This document shows positions 24,226 to 35,570 of a stretch of 64,000 nucleotides of DNA, piece by piece. Under the pieces are notes generated by a model. It did not search any database. It saw only the letters and a program-made list of their open reading frames with translations, and was not told the DNA's origin. The DNA comes from Epiperipatus broadwayi (lineage: Eukaryota > Onychophora > Udeonychophora > Euonychophora > Peripatidae): contig JAQFVV010000142.1 of NCBI GenBank assembly GCA_028023455.1, positions 2,037,240-2,101,239 of the forward strand, given 5' to 3'. The stretch's first letter is position 1, and the number at the start of each line of letters is the position of its first letter. The translations under genes were made by a program, and so were the position numbers.

Positions 24226-25324
24226 ATGACTATTTTAAAATGTTTTGATGATATATATATTATATTTAATGTTTTCATAGTTGTATGATATAGATAAATT
24301 ATTATTTTTTGGGCTAAACCGTGTGTTATTTTTCATTAGATGCCGAAATTTTGACGAACTAGCATCTATCATTGTCAAGGTTAACTTTTGTATATCTGTC
24401 ACTAGTAAATGAGTATGACCTTCTATTTCCAACAAAAAAGAGAGAAAGAAAAAACCTACTCTAGCCGTGAATTTTGCAATGACTATACAAATGAATCTAT
24501 AAAAATAAATATATGCACAAATAATGTATTCTGGACGATTTTTGTGTTTGTTTGATATTAATTTCTTCAGTAGAAAGATTTTTTTTCTAAAAGACTTCAA
24601 CACTATATCTAATTGTAGCATTCTAATATATTCTATTTATCTGCCATATGGAAATAATCAGCATTGAATATCTTAAGATTGACTTAAGGTAATTGTAGTA
24701 TAAAAGGGGTTTACCTCTTTCATGATAACCATACTCTACTTCCCTGTAATATACCTTTTTAGATAGTTATTGCACTGTGTATTTGTTTTACATGTCTAAT
24801 TCAATAAAGATGTGGTTTTACAATAGTAACTTTTACTGTATCATGTGTACAGAATTAAAAAATATATTGATTGGTTTTAAAAATGTGACTATTGTAATTT
24901 TAGAATTTTATGGAGCAACCTTAAATAAAATTTTTCTAATGTCCTTACAGTGTATTGGTAGAGGTCCAAATCTTGCTTCCTTACAATAAATTAGATAAAA
25001 TAACAGTTCTAATCATAGCTAACTTAGTTGCAGTGGTATTTCCCTATGGTGGAATGCTGTATTTTTTTTATTAAAAAGCATCAAAAACACATTGGATTCT
25101 ATGTTATATATGAACATAAAAGACCTTTCTACCAAGACATTTAAATTAATATACACTTTCAAGTTGATAACCATCCAAGCTAAAAGTTGCTGAGTATTTT
25201 TCTTTTATAATTAACTGAAAAATTTTGAGTTTTGTAAATATTAATTATTAAATCAAAGTTTTTATATGCTGCATTTAAAATAGCTGTTACCAAAAGCATT
25301 TTGTACATCTATACAAAAATCATC
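24226..25324. other. Unassigned insertion splitting LINE-C
   Basis: The endonuclease piece at 25.4-26.0 kb and the one ending at 24.23 kb should be separated by about 200 bp in an intact RTE element, yet about 1.1 kb intervenes. That block includes a 128-codon minus-strand open frame at 24235-24621 without recognisable motifs; I treat it as non-coding. Its ends show no clear inverted or direct repeats. Confidence 0.4.
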
Positions 25325-25422
25325 TTTTTTTTCATATGTCATAGCATCGGCTGGGAGGCGAACCCACAACAACTGTCTGCATGCTTGCAAGGTAGCTGTG
25401 CTGACCTCTCAGCTAACAACAC
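25325..25422 (-). mobile_element. tRNA-headed SINE, copy 2
   Basis: Same sequence as the 4575-4687 copy. The minus strand has TTAGCTGAGAGGTCAGC (box A-like) and TGTGGGTTCGCCTCCCA (box B-like, T-stem better preserved here), then CCGATGCTATGACATATG and an A-run. It lacks about 10 bases of the middle present in copy 1. It lies inside the disrupted LINE-C remnant. No clear target duplication. Confidence 0.75.
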
Positions 25423-25433
25423 ATCACAATAAC

Positions 25434-26000
25434 TATTTTTTGGAATATAAACTGAATTATGTACATTAGGAATCATCCATTAATATTGCACCATTAATCC
25501 TGTTACTCTGTCTATTATACTAATAATCTCCACAATGTATTTCTTCTAATTTTTATTTATAATAAATCCTACTCCTTGTGCTTTTAATACTTAACTCTAA
25601 AATAAAAACCATCGTCAATTCTAAATCAATTGTATCCACCTTTTTTTTCTAACAATAGATCATTTTCCTATTCATGTGTTATTCCTTCACTTGAAAGTAA
25701 TACGCAGCTATAATTAGTGAATAAACTATCTTCATTAAATGGTAGCCTGAATCCACAATCAAGAGAATTTTAATCTCCTCTGCATACATCTTCCAATCAC
25801 TGCTTTGGGTAACAAATTTACAGCCTCCTGAGTATAAGGTTCATAATTTAGACAACTTTACAGCCTCCTGAGTATAAGGTTCATAATTTAATTTTGTATG
25901 TCATGATTTAAAACATCTGAAAATGATCATTCACATATATGTTCACCTTGCCTTCAACAAAACTCAACTGATATTCTAGTTAAAAACAATCTCTGAAAAA
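25434..26000 (-). pseudogene. RTE-like LINE (LINE-C): endonuclease part
   Basis: The minus strand reads KAQGVGFIINKN, a stop, KKYIVEIISIIDRVTGL (about 25480-25590). This corresponds to the GVGFI...ISDRV...L phrase of the apurinic-type endonuclease domain in RTE elements, upstream of the RT part at 22.1-24.2 kb in the same orientation. Several stops. Both pieces are probably one old insertion of about 2.7 kb, split by the SINE and other DNA. The 5' limit is uncertain. Confidence 0.6.
25817..25890. repeat. Short tandem duplication, 40-bp period
   Basis: TTTACAGCCTCCTGAGTATAAGG occurs twice 40 bases apart, each followed by TTCATAATTTA. It lies inside the LINE-C endonuclease remnant and is a recent local duplication. 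Confidence 0.95.
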
Positions 26001-26994
26001 AAAACCCATGAAGTTTTTTAGTCCTGAAGTTAGAGATAGAAATCTAGTAAACTCCTCATTCTGGCTAATGCATGTATAAGAGAAGCCCATTTATGTTCAT
26101 TTATCATATGAACAATCACATAAACAATCACATAATAATAATAACAGCAATAACAATAACATATGGTGTGGATATTAGGAATTTACCCTGCTTAGTTCCT
26201 TTAAGAGTCTCAGAGAAAAATGACAGCATTCTCTTTCGGTTAGCAAAAAAAATATTTTTACAGCTATAAGTAACATAGTTGTCAAATATATGCTAAATTA
26301 AGAAAAAAAATATGAAAATATGCTGCAGGTAATAAATAATATTTTGAAAGATGTAGGAATAGAATAATGTTTTTTTTTATTTTACATATAGAAATAATGT
26401 TTTAAATACCTAGTTAACTAATAGTTTGTGAAAAATAATTTAAAAATCTGATTCTTTGGAATGTACACCCTCAACTAAAAAACTAAATTCCTTAATGCAT
26501 CAACATAGAATATTTCAAGTGATAATTCAAAATTCATACATTGAACAAGGCTATAAAATGACAATTTTTCACTTACTCTTGAAAATATTTCTAAGGGTGG
26601 AGTAGAAACTAATAAGAGTAAGCAGGGGAGAAAAAAGCTACAATCCTAAACAAATCAATATAATACAAGAACGAATTTCAACTCATACAAAAGACACTAT
26701 TTGATAATAAATATCTATTACTAAATAAAATAATTGATATTTGAATGATTATCAAAAATAACATTTAGTTTTCTCAGATGAATTATGTTAGATTTGATAT
26801 TGTGTATTATATATCGTTTAATACAAATAAACTCAAATTGCATCAGATAGTTCAAAGTAATCTCAATCAAAAAAAATTTCTATTCTCATGCATTGTCTTA
26901 ATTCTATGTGCCCCTGAAAGGTGTGTATATTTGCTGCTCAGATTGTGTTGACTTTTTAATTGTTTCTTAATTGCCCTGAATCTTATTGCTATTT
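26001..26994. other. AT-rich stretch, no gene seen
   Basis: An (AAT)-like and CAATAA-rich patch lies near 26110-26165. No coding signal. Confidence 0.5.
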
Positions 26995-27008
26995 AAATAC
27001 TGTAGTTT

Positions 27009-27860
27009 ATGCATCTGAATATTACTGGTATCAATGTGAGGGTCATGAACTCTCTTAAATGGATATTTGCTATCAGCAATTAGATCTCTTAATTTTCTAA
27101 TCACATTACCTTCTCAGAGACTAAAAGTTATGCATGTTCTGATATTATTTTTGCTAGATATCTAGGGAGATTTGGGGTTTATTCAGTTTTCTACCTCTAA
27201 AACTGCAGCTGCAGGAGTTGAAGTTTTAATTATCATAAAGGACCATTTTATTCATTTAACATTTGATTTCTTTAACATTTTTTATCTTGGCCAAAACATG
27301 ACTGTCATTACCTTTCATCATGCTGCCTTTACAGTGAGCATTACTTATCTTTACTTATATAACAGACCCACTCTCATACATCAACTTATATGCCACATTA
27401 TTCTTTTTCTCCCATCCAACTCTTTTTCTACTCTATTTTTTGGTCACTTTAATATGTCTTATACTGATTTTATCACTAAATACCTTCACCTTAATAATTG
27501 TAATCTGATGAGTCGTGAAGGATTTTTCTCTAATAATGACTTCTCCTGCTATACTTTAAAACATTCAACTCTCATTGACATTTTATTCATCTGATTTGTA
27601 CTTTATAGTTAATTTATCTTTAGAACCAGTAGTTTTTTCTGATCATTTGGCATTCTCCATGAAAGTTAATAATAATTTTCATACACAACCTGTTTTTTAC
27701 TACAATGATAAATTAAGAGTATTGCTTAAGGCTACATTTCTGGAGGCAGTAATTTCAGAAATTTACATTTATTTTAGGAAGATTGATATTCTTTTTTTAC
27801 AACATACTGCAGATTCATTCTCTTTTATCAATATTACTCAATCAGTCATTAGACACCAGT
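27009..27860 (+). pseudogene. Tx1/L1-like endonuclease domain fragment
   Basis: Starts with LNITGINVR (normally L-N-x-x-G-x-x, first strand of the endonuclease fold). Next come AAAGVEVLIIIKDHF (the GVAVLI strand) near 27200 and GHFNMSYTD near 27442, where functional enzymes have GDFN; the catalytic Asp is replaced by His. The Asp-His dyad region (SDH) is recognisable as FSDHLAFSMKV near 27640. Function would be nicking of target DNA. Stops at about 27100-27115 and frame changes near 27580 and 27790 break it. Confidence 0.6.
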
Positions 27861-28339
27861 AAAAACAAATCACATATAGCTTTAGTTAAGGCACTTGGTG
27901 CTATAAATTTGACATTGAAAGCCACTTCTTTTAGCCCTGCTTCTGTTTCCTCAATTATGTCCCTTAAGTACCAATATAATTATACTCAATCTATTTTAGC
28001 TATCTTTCTACTAAAAAAATCCAAAATATCCCTGGTTCACCCACATAACTGGTTGAAAGGATACATCTGCTGAGTTTTTTCTTGTAAAGTCAGTTCCTCT
28101 TTTCAATTATTGTAGATAAACATTTCTGCACAGGACTCAACATGTTCTATTTTTTATCATTTTAAATCTAAGTTGCAAACTATTTCAGCTATCCTAAACT
28201 TCTGATATTTGCTCTTGGTGAAAGTCATCAAGGTCATGATATTACAAAGTCTGACATTATGCTTAAGCTGAAATCTTTACCTAATAGCATTCATCCTGGT
28301 CCTCATGCAATTCCTAAATACCTTCTCCTGCATATTATT

Positions 28340-29346
28340 TTTTTACAATACCAATCATTATGAACTTGCTTGACTTTCTTTCTAAACAAATTTATCATAT
28401 CGATAGGCTGTATTCAGTTTCCTTAGTTCCATTTTTCAAGCAAAATACTCTTCTCCTCTTAATAATCTTTGTTCTATCTTTAGGTCACCTTATCAAAGTC
28501 ATTGAATCCATCATTAAGGATAAGATACAACCAATTGTTTTGCCTTCCATCTCAAACAATCAGTTTGCTAAGAAAGATACTTCCACCTTTGATGCTATCA
28601 CTTTTTTTAAACTTGTTATGACCCAAGTTTGAACCACTAAAACAGCTTTTGATTCTGTCACTATTGACATCCTAATTGAACCATTACTATTGCATAACAT
28701 TCCCATTCTCTACAATTTATCTATCCTTCTAATGAATAGAAAAATTTTTATCACTCTTAATGGCAAAGTTACACCAGGATTCAAACCCTATAACTCTATT
28801 CTGCAGGGTTCACTGCCAGTGCTTTGTTTTTTATTACTTACATAAATCTGCTTCTTCTTCTGTCCTGATTGATAAAGCAGTCAAGCATATATCATTCATG
28901 GATGATCTTGTCATTTTTCTCCCTTCTAAGAAGTATCTTCTGTTACTTATTTCTATTTTACATAATTTTATGGCACACTATAAACTTCAATTCAACCTTA
29001 AAAAGTCATCCACATGGAGCATTTATTCTGGTAATAGTGTTTCTTCTCCCATCACTGCTTTCTCTAACTCTCTTGGATTTCCCATTTATAAGTCTACGAA
29101 TCCTATGAAAATATTTATTCAAAAGTCTATCCTCATATCTGCTGAAAATATAATTAAATCATTGTCTAAAACATACATTTCCTTTTGTGCAAAAATCTTT
29201 CTTATCAACATCCTGATCTTATCAAAAATGACTTACTATATGCCCATTATTAACTATACTAATGTTTTCAAGAAGAAGATTAATTTGGCATTTGTCCAAA
29301 TGATTTGGAATAGTAGAGGTATTGCAATAAGTATTAGAACCTTATA
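28340..29346 (+). pseudogene. Tx1/L1-like reverse transcriptase fragment
   Basis: The open segment 28760-29347 encodes SFMDDLVIF, in which the normal FADD box has Ala replaced by Met but both catalytic Asp residues are kept. It continues with LQFNLKKSSTWSIYSG (equivalent to the N-x-x-K-S/T motif) and then the Tx1/L1-specific post-RT block ending WNSRGI. Upstream, 28360-28632 holds SLGHLIKVIESIIKDKIQPIV and ISNNQFAKKDTST, equivalent to the RT finger region (RPI-type start and Q-x-G-F). Frameshifts near 28630 and 28750 separate the pieces. Confidence 0.7.
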
Positions 29347-30135
29347 GAAGCATGCCAAAGACAATGGTCTCTCCTTACACTTAATCCCTACCTTTATTTT
29401 TCAGTAATCATTTAATACTATTTTTAAAGTTATCTCTGATTATCACTAATGCTGTGAAATTTGTTCTAGTCACCCCTACTGATAAGCCTCCACCCAGTAA
29501 AGTTAATTTTTTTAATCCTTAATCAAATCCATTGCTGCTTATATTGATCTTAATAATCATACATTCTCTAGGGAAATACTCTTTTGGGAAGGCTTACAAC
29601 ATGATCCTTAGTGCTAATCAATGTCAACCATTCTCATCTCTTCTTACTATCACCAATAAACAGAAAAAATTCCAATTCTAATATCTAGAACCACAATACC
29701 TAGATTTCCTTATCAAAATCAATTTAGATGCTCTCTCAACTAGTCATTTCTTATCATAGAGAAATGGTGTATGCTAATATTGACCCCCTTTTTCTCTTTG
29801 TCATAAGTCTGAAGAAACAATACATCATTTTTGTTCCAATGTCCTGCTTTTTTTATTTATAGAAATATCATTGAGTCAATTACCAAATTGTGTATTTCTA
29901 TTTCTATTCTCATTGATAGCATGAAACTAATCCTGTTGTCCTCAATTAGGATTACTATTTTTCTTATATTTACTTTGTTTTCTAAGATGTCATTTTTGCT
30001 TCAATCCTACATTTAAAAAATTACAATCACTATTTTACAATAAAATTTCAGAAATTAAAAAGAGACAGAGCAGTTACCTCTCCAGACATTGTTAATGCTA
30101 CATGGATCCTGGCCTCACGTCCAATCCCATTATAA
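29347..30135 (+). pseudogene. Tx1/L1-like C-terminal region with zinc-knuckle remnant
   Basis: Near 29790-29850 one frame reads SLCHKSEETIHHFCSN, the remnant of the C-x2-C-x8-H-x4-C knuckle with the first Cys lost. The end near 30060-30130 reads KRDRAVTSPDIVNATWIL, then stops. No continuous frame. Confidence 0.5.
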
Positions 30136-30289
30136 AGTAAATATTTTTTTCCTTTATTTATTTTATGCCTTTGTTATGTATTTACAAAATGTATTTGTAG
30201 TAATTTATACACCATTGAATTTGTCTGTTTGTGATGATAAACTATAAAATATCCAATTGAAATTTTCATATAAAATTCTTCAAGTTTGT

Positions 30290-30303
30290 GGGGGGGGGGG
30301 GGG
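30290..30303. repeat. G14 homopolymer
   Basis: Fourteen consecutive G just after the Tx1-like element. Shorter G runs are at 1006-1016 and 44054-44063; these are notable in such AT-rich DNA. Confidence 0.95.
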
Positions 30304-33001
30304 ATTTTTTTTCTAATAAAATTGTTTGTCTAAAAAAAGAGAGAAAATATTATTTGTAAATATATTTTTTTTAAAACTGCGATCGAACATGAAGATGTAA
30401 TATGAAAAGGAAAAAATGGATAAAAAGGGAAGATTTTTAAAACATTATCAGTTTAAAATAAAAAAAATAATGGGAGTGTTTCCATTTTCAAAAATCATCT
30501 AATATTTGAGTACCAGAACATATACATTGGGCAGTCTTTAGCTCTCCAGATCACCACCTATCTACTGCACAAAGCCATACAAAGCACTGATTAAAGTGAC
30601 AGTCATTTATGATCATTTAAATTTTTTATGCAAATTTATTTATTCCATTATAAATGATCAAAGTCAAGTTTAGAAATTATCTAACAGTTTGGCCTCAGTA
30701 AATACATCATCTTTCTAAATCAAACTATAGAATATATAGCAATAAATATGCATTTTTTAAATAATTTACAAACAGTAAATTATTTATTAATAATTCTCTA
30801 TAGATAAATAAATAAAATCAGAATTAATTAGTTAGTCATAATTTATCTTATATGAAATTGAATACATCATTTCAGAACTGAAAAATCTCCAAAATGACAT
30901 TTTTTGTTGAAGTTGTTTTTCTCAGAAATCCAGATAAAAAATAACTTATTTAAATTTCTTTTAAGGAAAATAAGCTTTTATTGTGAGATTGGATAACAAA
31001 CATGTTATAAATAGGGTTTTAGTTAGAAGTGATAAAATAAATAGTGAAAGCAAAAATAATAATAATAATTGTAATTGTAAAATGTATATAAAAAATATAT
31101 AATGCTTTAAATTCTCTTTTAATAAGTATGCATAATGAATTTTAAAAACTAATAATCAATTCAAAAAATTTGAAAAAGACAAATATTAGCTTTTTATTTA
31201 TTACATATATGTTAGTCTAATTAGTGAGGTAAGGAAATTTTTTAGATGAGATAGTAGAAATGGAGAAAACTAGATTATACTTGGAAATAATTTTAACTTA
31301 TAGTGAAACTTTAATGATCAAATTTGAAAATTATGATTATATATGTTTTTGATAGCATTTTGAGTAGTTTTCAAAATGGATAAGATAAATAACATTTCCT
31401 ATTATATCTTGGTTATAAAAGTAAAGGTAATGTTTTGTACTATATTTATTGCCTCCCTCTTAAATTTTTTGTCTATTCTGAACTTTGAACTCTAATATTA
31501 TAAGACAAAATTATGGCATTTCAGTTCGGAAAAATATTTTTATGAAAAGGAGATAAATTTAAAAAACTTTTGATTAATTAAAATTAAGTTTTCTATTTTT
31601 TATTTATATTATGTGTGGTTTCACTGTAATTCTTAGGACAGACAGTATTGAAATTACCTATTTTAAACTATGTGTATAATAATTAAAAGTTTCATAGAAG
31701 ATATTATCGCTAAGTGCTTATAAACTTATTAAGCATAATAAAAGATTCATACTGTAATAATAGTGCATCGACAGGTTATGTTATCTAATACTGGAAGTAA
31801 ATAAATATTTATTTATTATTCACTAGTATTTAAAATAAAGACGGAAAAATTATCATACTCTCATTATATGACAATTGTTTTTGTCTCTCTAGTTTTGCAT
31901 AAACACTTGAATTTCATTAATAATAACCATAATATAGTCTGGAAACAGATTTTCTGTTTTTAATATGTGATTTTGCCTTGATGTTTTAAATGTTTTATAT
32001 CCATTTTATATTTGGTTGTTTTTCAAATAATAATTCACAATCTGCAGTTTTGTTTTGTTTTATTTTTTTTCTTTTACATTTTTATTTCTATACAAATCTG
32101 CTCTTGTCTTGTTTAAATGTTTCTTATAATTGTAGCAATTAAAATAATCTGTGATAATGTAAAATTATTTTATTTGATCAAAATAATTTAGAATATCTAT
32201 ATAAATTTATTTACTTTTTCAGAACAAATAGTTGTTAAGATTTAAACCAGAATTATCAGTGATTGGTAGCGTCCATTAAGTTGAATAATCATATTCCTGA
32301 TTAATATACCGTCAATCTTTACAATATTGTTTTCCCACCAAACTTGTCCTTTTAATAGCATGCATTTCCAATAAACCATATATCAACTTTAAAATCAATA
32401 TTTTTCTCTTTCAAAAATGACCACTATACTATTTAATGTAAAATGGATTTACTTCCATTGCTTATAATTTTCTTTCACTTCAATGTGAACTACATATATA
32501 AATAGTCCAATAAAAACTCATCAAATAGTAATGTAACTCATTAATTCTAGACATTTTTTCTATTCTTTTTTCTTCTACAAATTGAAATTTTGGCTAAATA
32601 TTTTACACTCTCAAATAACAAATGAAAAAACGAAAACAAGAATTCACGCATACATACATATATATATATATAATCCGCCTTGGCAAAATCTCATGTTGTA
32701 ATAACAGGTAAACCAATAACAAAGCATCAAAATAATTTATTTTATCTTTTTTACATGCTTTAAGATTTCAGAGAGATGTCAAGGTCTCTTTTTAATTAAT
32801 TCTCTTAAAAATATCTTGTACTTTTGACTCTAAGTTTAAACAACAATAAAATTATTTTTTTACACATAGCTTCAATAGATTATACATTAAGATTAAAATA
32901 GTAACATCAATAGCTAAGATAGTTCAAATGAATAATAGGCATGTTTTAATTTTTTTTTTTTTTGTTGCAATAATTTGTGAAAATAGATTACAAAGAAATC
33001 A
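30304..33001. other. AT-rich stretch, no gene seen
   Basis: A short inverted pair surrounds AAATTTATTTATTCC near 30606-30655 (TTTATGATCATTTAAA against TTATAAATGATCAAAG). Otherwise nothing supported. Confidence 0.5.
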
Positions 33002-34436
33002 ACTTGATGTGATGTGATACGGCTACTCCTTCATCAAGTCAAGAATCTTTCACCCAATATGCCCAAGAAAAACCTGTCAACCACCTTACCTTCTCTTTCT
33101 ACTTCTCACCCTAATTTTTCCCATATACTTCTCTATCCTGCTCTATCTCCATTTCCACAACATCATCTTTATTCATTCCATGGCCTTTGTATTTATAACA
33201 CCCAGATCTTTTTCCAACCCCAGCCTGAAGCTCAAGAACCCTCTTTCTGTATTATCACTTGGTCTATATTTATTCTCCCACAACTTCACTATTTTACCCT
33301 TTCTGCTTGTATGCATTTACATTCCATTAGCAAATGCCTAATATTTTTCATGCCTTCCTTACACAATCTTCAGACTAAATCCCCCACATTTTTTCCATTT
33401 ATGTGTATACTCCCTTGTTGCTAACAATCCTGTTTGAGCCTTAAACAGTAAACTATTTTTCTTGAAATTATCATAAATTAAATTGCATTCAATATTCTGT
33501 TTACTTCTATATATACATATGTAAGCCATTTTTACTCTCCATACTAGTTCTCCATTTCTCCAACTGCCTACACTTTAATTAATGTATGTATTCTTTTATC
33601 CCATTCTTTGCCATTATAATACTCAACAATCATCCTAACATAATCATCCCACCCTTTGTACAATTATACTGACATAAAGTCTTTATCCAAATTTTCTTCA
33701 TACCATATTACCTTTCTCACCCATCTTGTTGCCTACTCTTTACTCATAACCAAATTAAATGTTATTTTGGCATTCTCTTATTATCCATAAATTGCAATCT
33801 ACTGAATATTTTCATTTTGCTTTTTGCATCACTCATATAAAAATTTTGACCATCCCATTTCTCAATGAATTGCCTTCTTTGCCATGCCACATGTATGCTC
33901 TAATGCATGTCTTTCTACTTCTCTTTGTACTTTTTCTAAATAATCTATTACCCCTTTGCTAACACTTTGTATCATAGGTTATCCTTGCTATTGCTACTTT
34001 CTTCCATACAATTCTTGCAACATCATAGTTATTATATGAAAATACTGTTAATTTCTTTATCAGTCCCTTTCTTTTCTTTGTTTCATTTATCAATTTTTTT
34101 CTCCCATCCAGCCAAGAAATTTCTCTGGGTACTTAAGATGATACCCAAATAGTCATACCTATTCACCACATTTAATTTTATATCCCCCAAGTAAAATTAT
34201 TTTTCTCTTTTCCCAGCATTTACCATCATTACTTTTGATTTTTCTTAACTAAATCTGATTTCTATCTCTTTGTCCAACCATGTGCAAATCTTTAGGATAG
34301 CTTCCACATCTTCTCTATTTTCTATGTATAAAAAATATCATCACAGATAAAAGATCTGATAATGTATACACTCTCTTGCCACCTACTAATGGTGTCTCTA
34401 CCCCTCTTCCTAATCTTTCTATTGCTCTCTCTCAAG
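33002..34436 (-). mobile_element. LINE-A, 5'-truncated antisense copy
   Basis: Reverse complement of 56955-58378. The tail GATGTGATGTGATAC sits at 33005-33019 and the zinc-knuckle region (CATGCCTTCCTTACACAATCTTCAGAC) near 33350. Matching text continues to the RT stretch GAAAGATTAGGAAGAGGGG near 34400. It stops at about 34436, an internal point of the element, typical of incomplete reverse transcription. The RT active-site region near 34340 is present but shifted, and no long frame remains on the coding strand. Plus-strand open frames across it are shadows. Confidence 0.8.
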
Positions 34437-34938
34437 CCAGGGTACATTTAGTGTTATCTAATAAGAATAATAATCTTTAGGACTGGATTAATATTTTATA
34501 TTAACTTACATTTTAGTAATGAAATTAGCTAATAATAATTTATATGATTATTGCTTTTATTTAATTGCAAAAATAATTTGTTTGTTTTTTTAATATTCAT
34601 TGCAACAAAATACGAAAAACTTATTCATACACTGTTGCTTTAACAACCATGTGAAGATTGTTCAAACCTTAGGTGGTTTGTATAAGTATAATTTAAAATT
34701 AAATCTCAATTTTTTTTAATTAATATTCAGTAATCAAAGTGTAATTAATTTTATGAAGTATTTGATGTTAAGCTATTTATTTCCACAAAAAATAAAATGT
34801 AATGTTTCTGAAGAGAATATTAAGTGTTTTGTATTATATTTAATTATTTAGTCTTGTGAGTTGAGAATGGCAGGCTATCAGTCAACAGGAATAGTTCTGA
34901 GTGATAATGATTCATAAATCTCAATTTAATTTTGTCAG
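34437..34938. other. AT-rich stretch before the exon-like segment
   Basis: Mostly AT-rich. A small ATG-started frame MAGYQSTGIVLSDNDS lies near 34868-34918 and is slightly richer in G and C. No domain recognised. Confidence 0.35.
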
Positions 34939-35000
34939 TTTCGATGCATCAACGGCTTTATGGATTCGAGAACGACAAACTATTCGATTACTTAATCAAG
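34939..35000 (+). other. Candidate protein-coding exon (unassigned)
   Basis: A 62-base segment of unusually balanced composition is bounded by an acceptor-like AATTTTGTCAG and a donor-like CAAG|GTAAATG. Two frames are open through it: one reads MHQRLYGFENDKLFDYL, the other DASTALWIRERQTIRLL and continues open for 20 more codons past the donor. The first ends exactly on a codon boundary at the donor. I recognise no family. It could be an exon of a host gene with large introns, or a fragment of another element. No partner exons were identified in the window. Confidence 0.35.
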
Positions 35001-35339
35001 GTAAATGTAAATATATATTCGTCCATCCTTATCAAATGAGCGTAAAAATATTTTACTCCAATTTTTCAGGATGACTGATAGTAACTGCTATCTAAAATAA
35101 CAAACTTAATCATGTAAATGCAGAAAATATTTTAATAAAATATGTAATAAATATAGATTTTAGAAATGTACTTGTGTGTTTTGTATAAAATTTGCTTTCC
35201 AATATTTTTATTCATTTGCTATAATTAATTTTTATTCACTTCTACTGTAGAAGAAAAAGATCATGCATGCTGAATTATAGTTAATAAGCAGATAAAATGC
35301 AGAAAATTTAATAATAGATATAATAAACATCTCCATACT

Positions 35340-35570
35340 TCCCCATTCTTTTTAAATACATATAAATAAAGATATAATAAAAGACAAATGACCCCCAAGA
35401 TGCATTTCGTGCTGAACCAGCACTCATCAGTTGGCCCAGGTCACAATCTCTCATACACATCTTTATTATATGCAAAGTATTTATCTAGAGTAAATTGTTA
35501 CATTTTCATTTACCATTGTCAAACTTCCTCCAATCACAACTTTGACGCCATTCATTTCAGATAAATACAC
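35340..35570. repeat. Ribozyme repeat family 1, locus 1
   Basis: Contains a minus-strand hammerhead (35389-35443). It also holds a block at 35496-35568 (TGTTACATTTTCATTTACCATTGTCAAAC) that reappears reverse-complemented at about 47074-47139 near the second family-1 ribozyme. The orientation of the block relative to the ribozyme differs between the two loci, so the family is rearranged or composite. No coding content. Confidence 0.6.
35389..35443 (-). ncRNA. Type I hammerhead ribozyme, family 1
   Basis: Read on the minus strand: stem I 5' strand UGACC-UGGG-CCAA; core CUGAUGA; stem II GUGCUG-GUU-CAGCAC (6 bp); GAAA; minimal stem III AU-GC-AU; cleavage position C (triplet AUC); stem I 3' strand UUGG-GG-GUCA. 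CCAA pairs with UUGG next to the core, and UGACC pairs with GGUCA beyond an internal loop. Every invariant core nucleotide is present, and the predicted cut lies between 35399 and 35398. The fold predicts a self-cleaving RNA that may need a double hammerhead (dimer) because stem III is so short. Confidence 0.9.

Larger units (their letters stand above)
26995..30240 (+). mobile_element. Tx1/L1-like LINE, ORF2 region, decayed
   Basis: One plus-strand non-LTR element retaining, in order, an endonuclease start (LNITGINVR at about 27012), an RT with FMDD box (28895-28906), a post-RT region and a zinc-knuckle remnant near 29790-29850. The ORF ends at about 30130 and is followed by AT-rich 3' sequence to about 30240, before a G14 run. 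The phrase GFPIYKS...SFCAKIFLINILILSKMTYYMP matches the conserved post-RT segment of Tx1/L1-type proteins. Every domain is broken by stops and frameshifts, so it is a long-dead, mostly complete ORF2 copy. Confidence 0.75.

Noticed and set aside
24235-24621. 128-codon minus-strand open frame
   Set aside because: No recognisable motif. AT-rich codon content fits chance, and it lies in an unassigned insertion inside the dead LINE-C.
26020-26060. CTGAAGT...GAAATCTAGTAAAC, hammerhead-like
   Set aside because: Core deviates (CUGAAGU) and neither stem II nor stem I pairs convincingly.
33014-34152. Several plus-strand frames rich in Ser, Pro and Leu
   Set aside because: They are antisense shadows of the minus-strand LINE-A copy.
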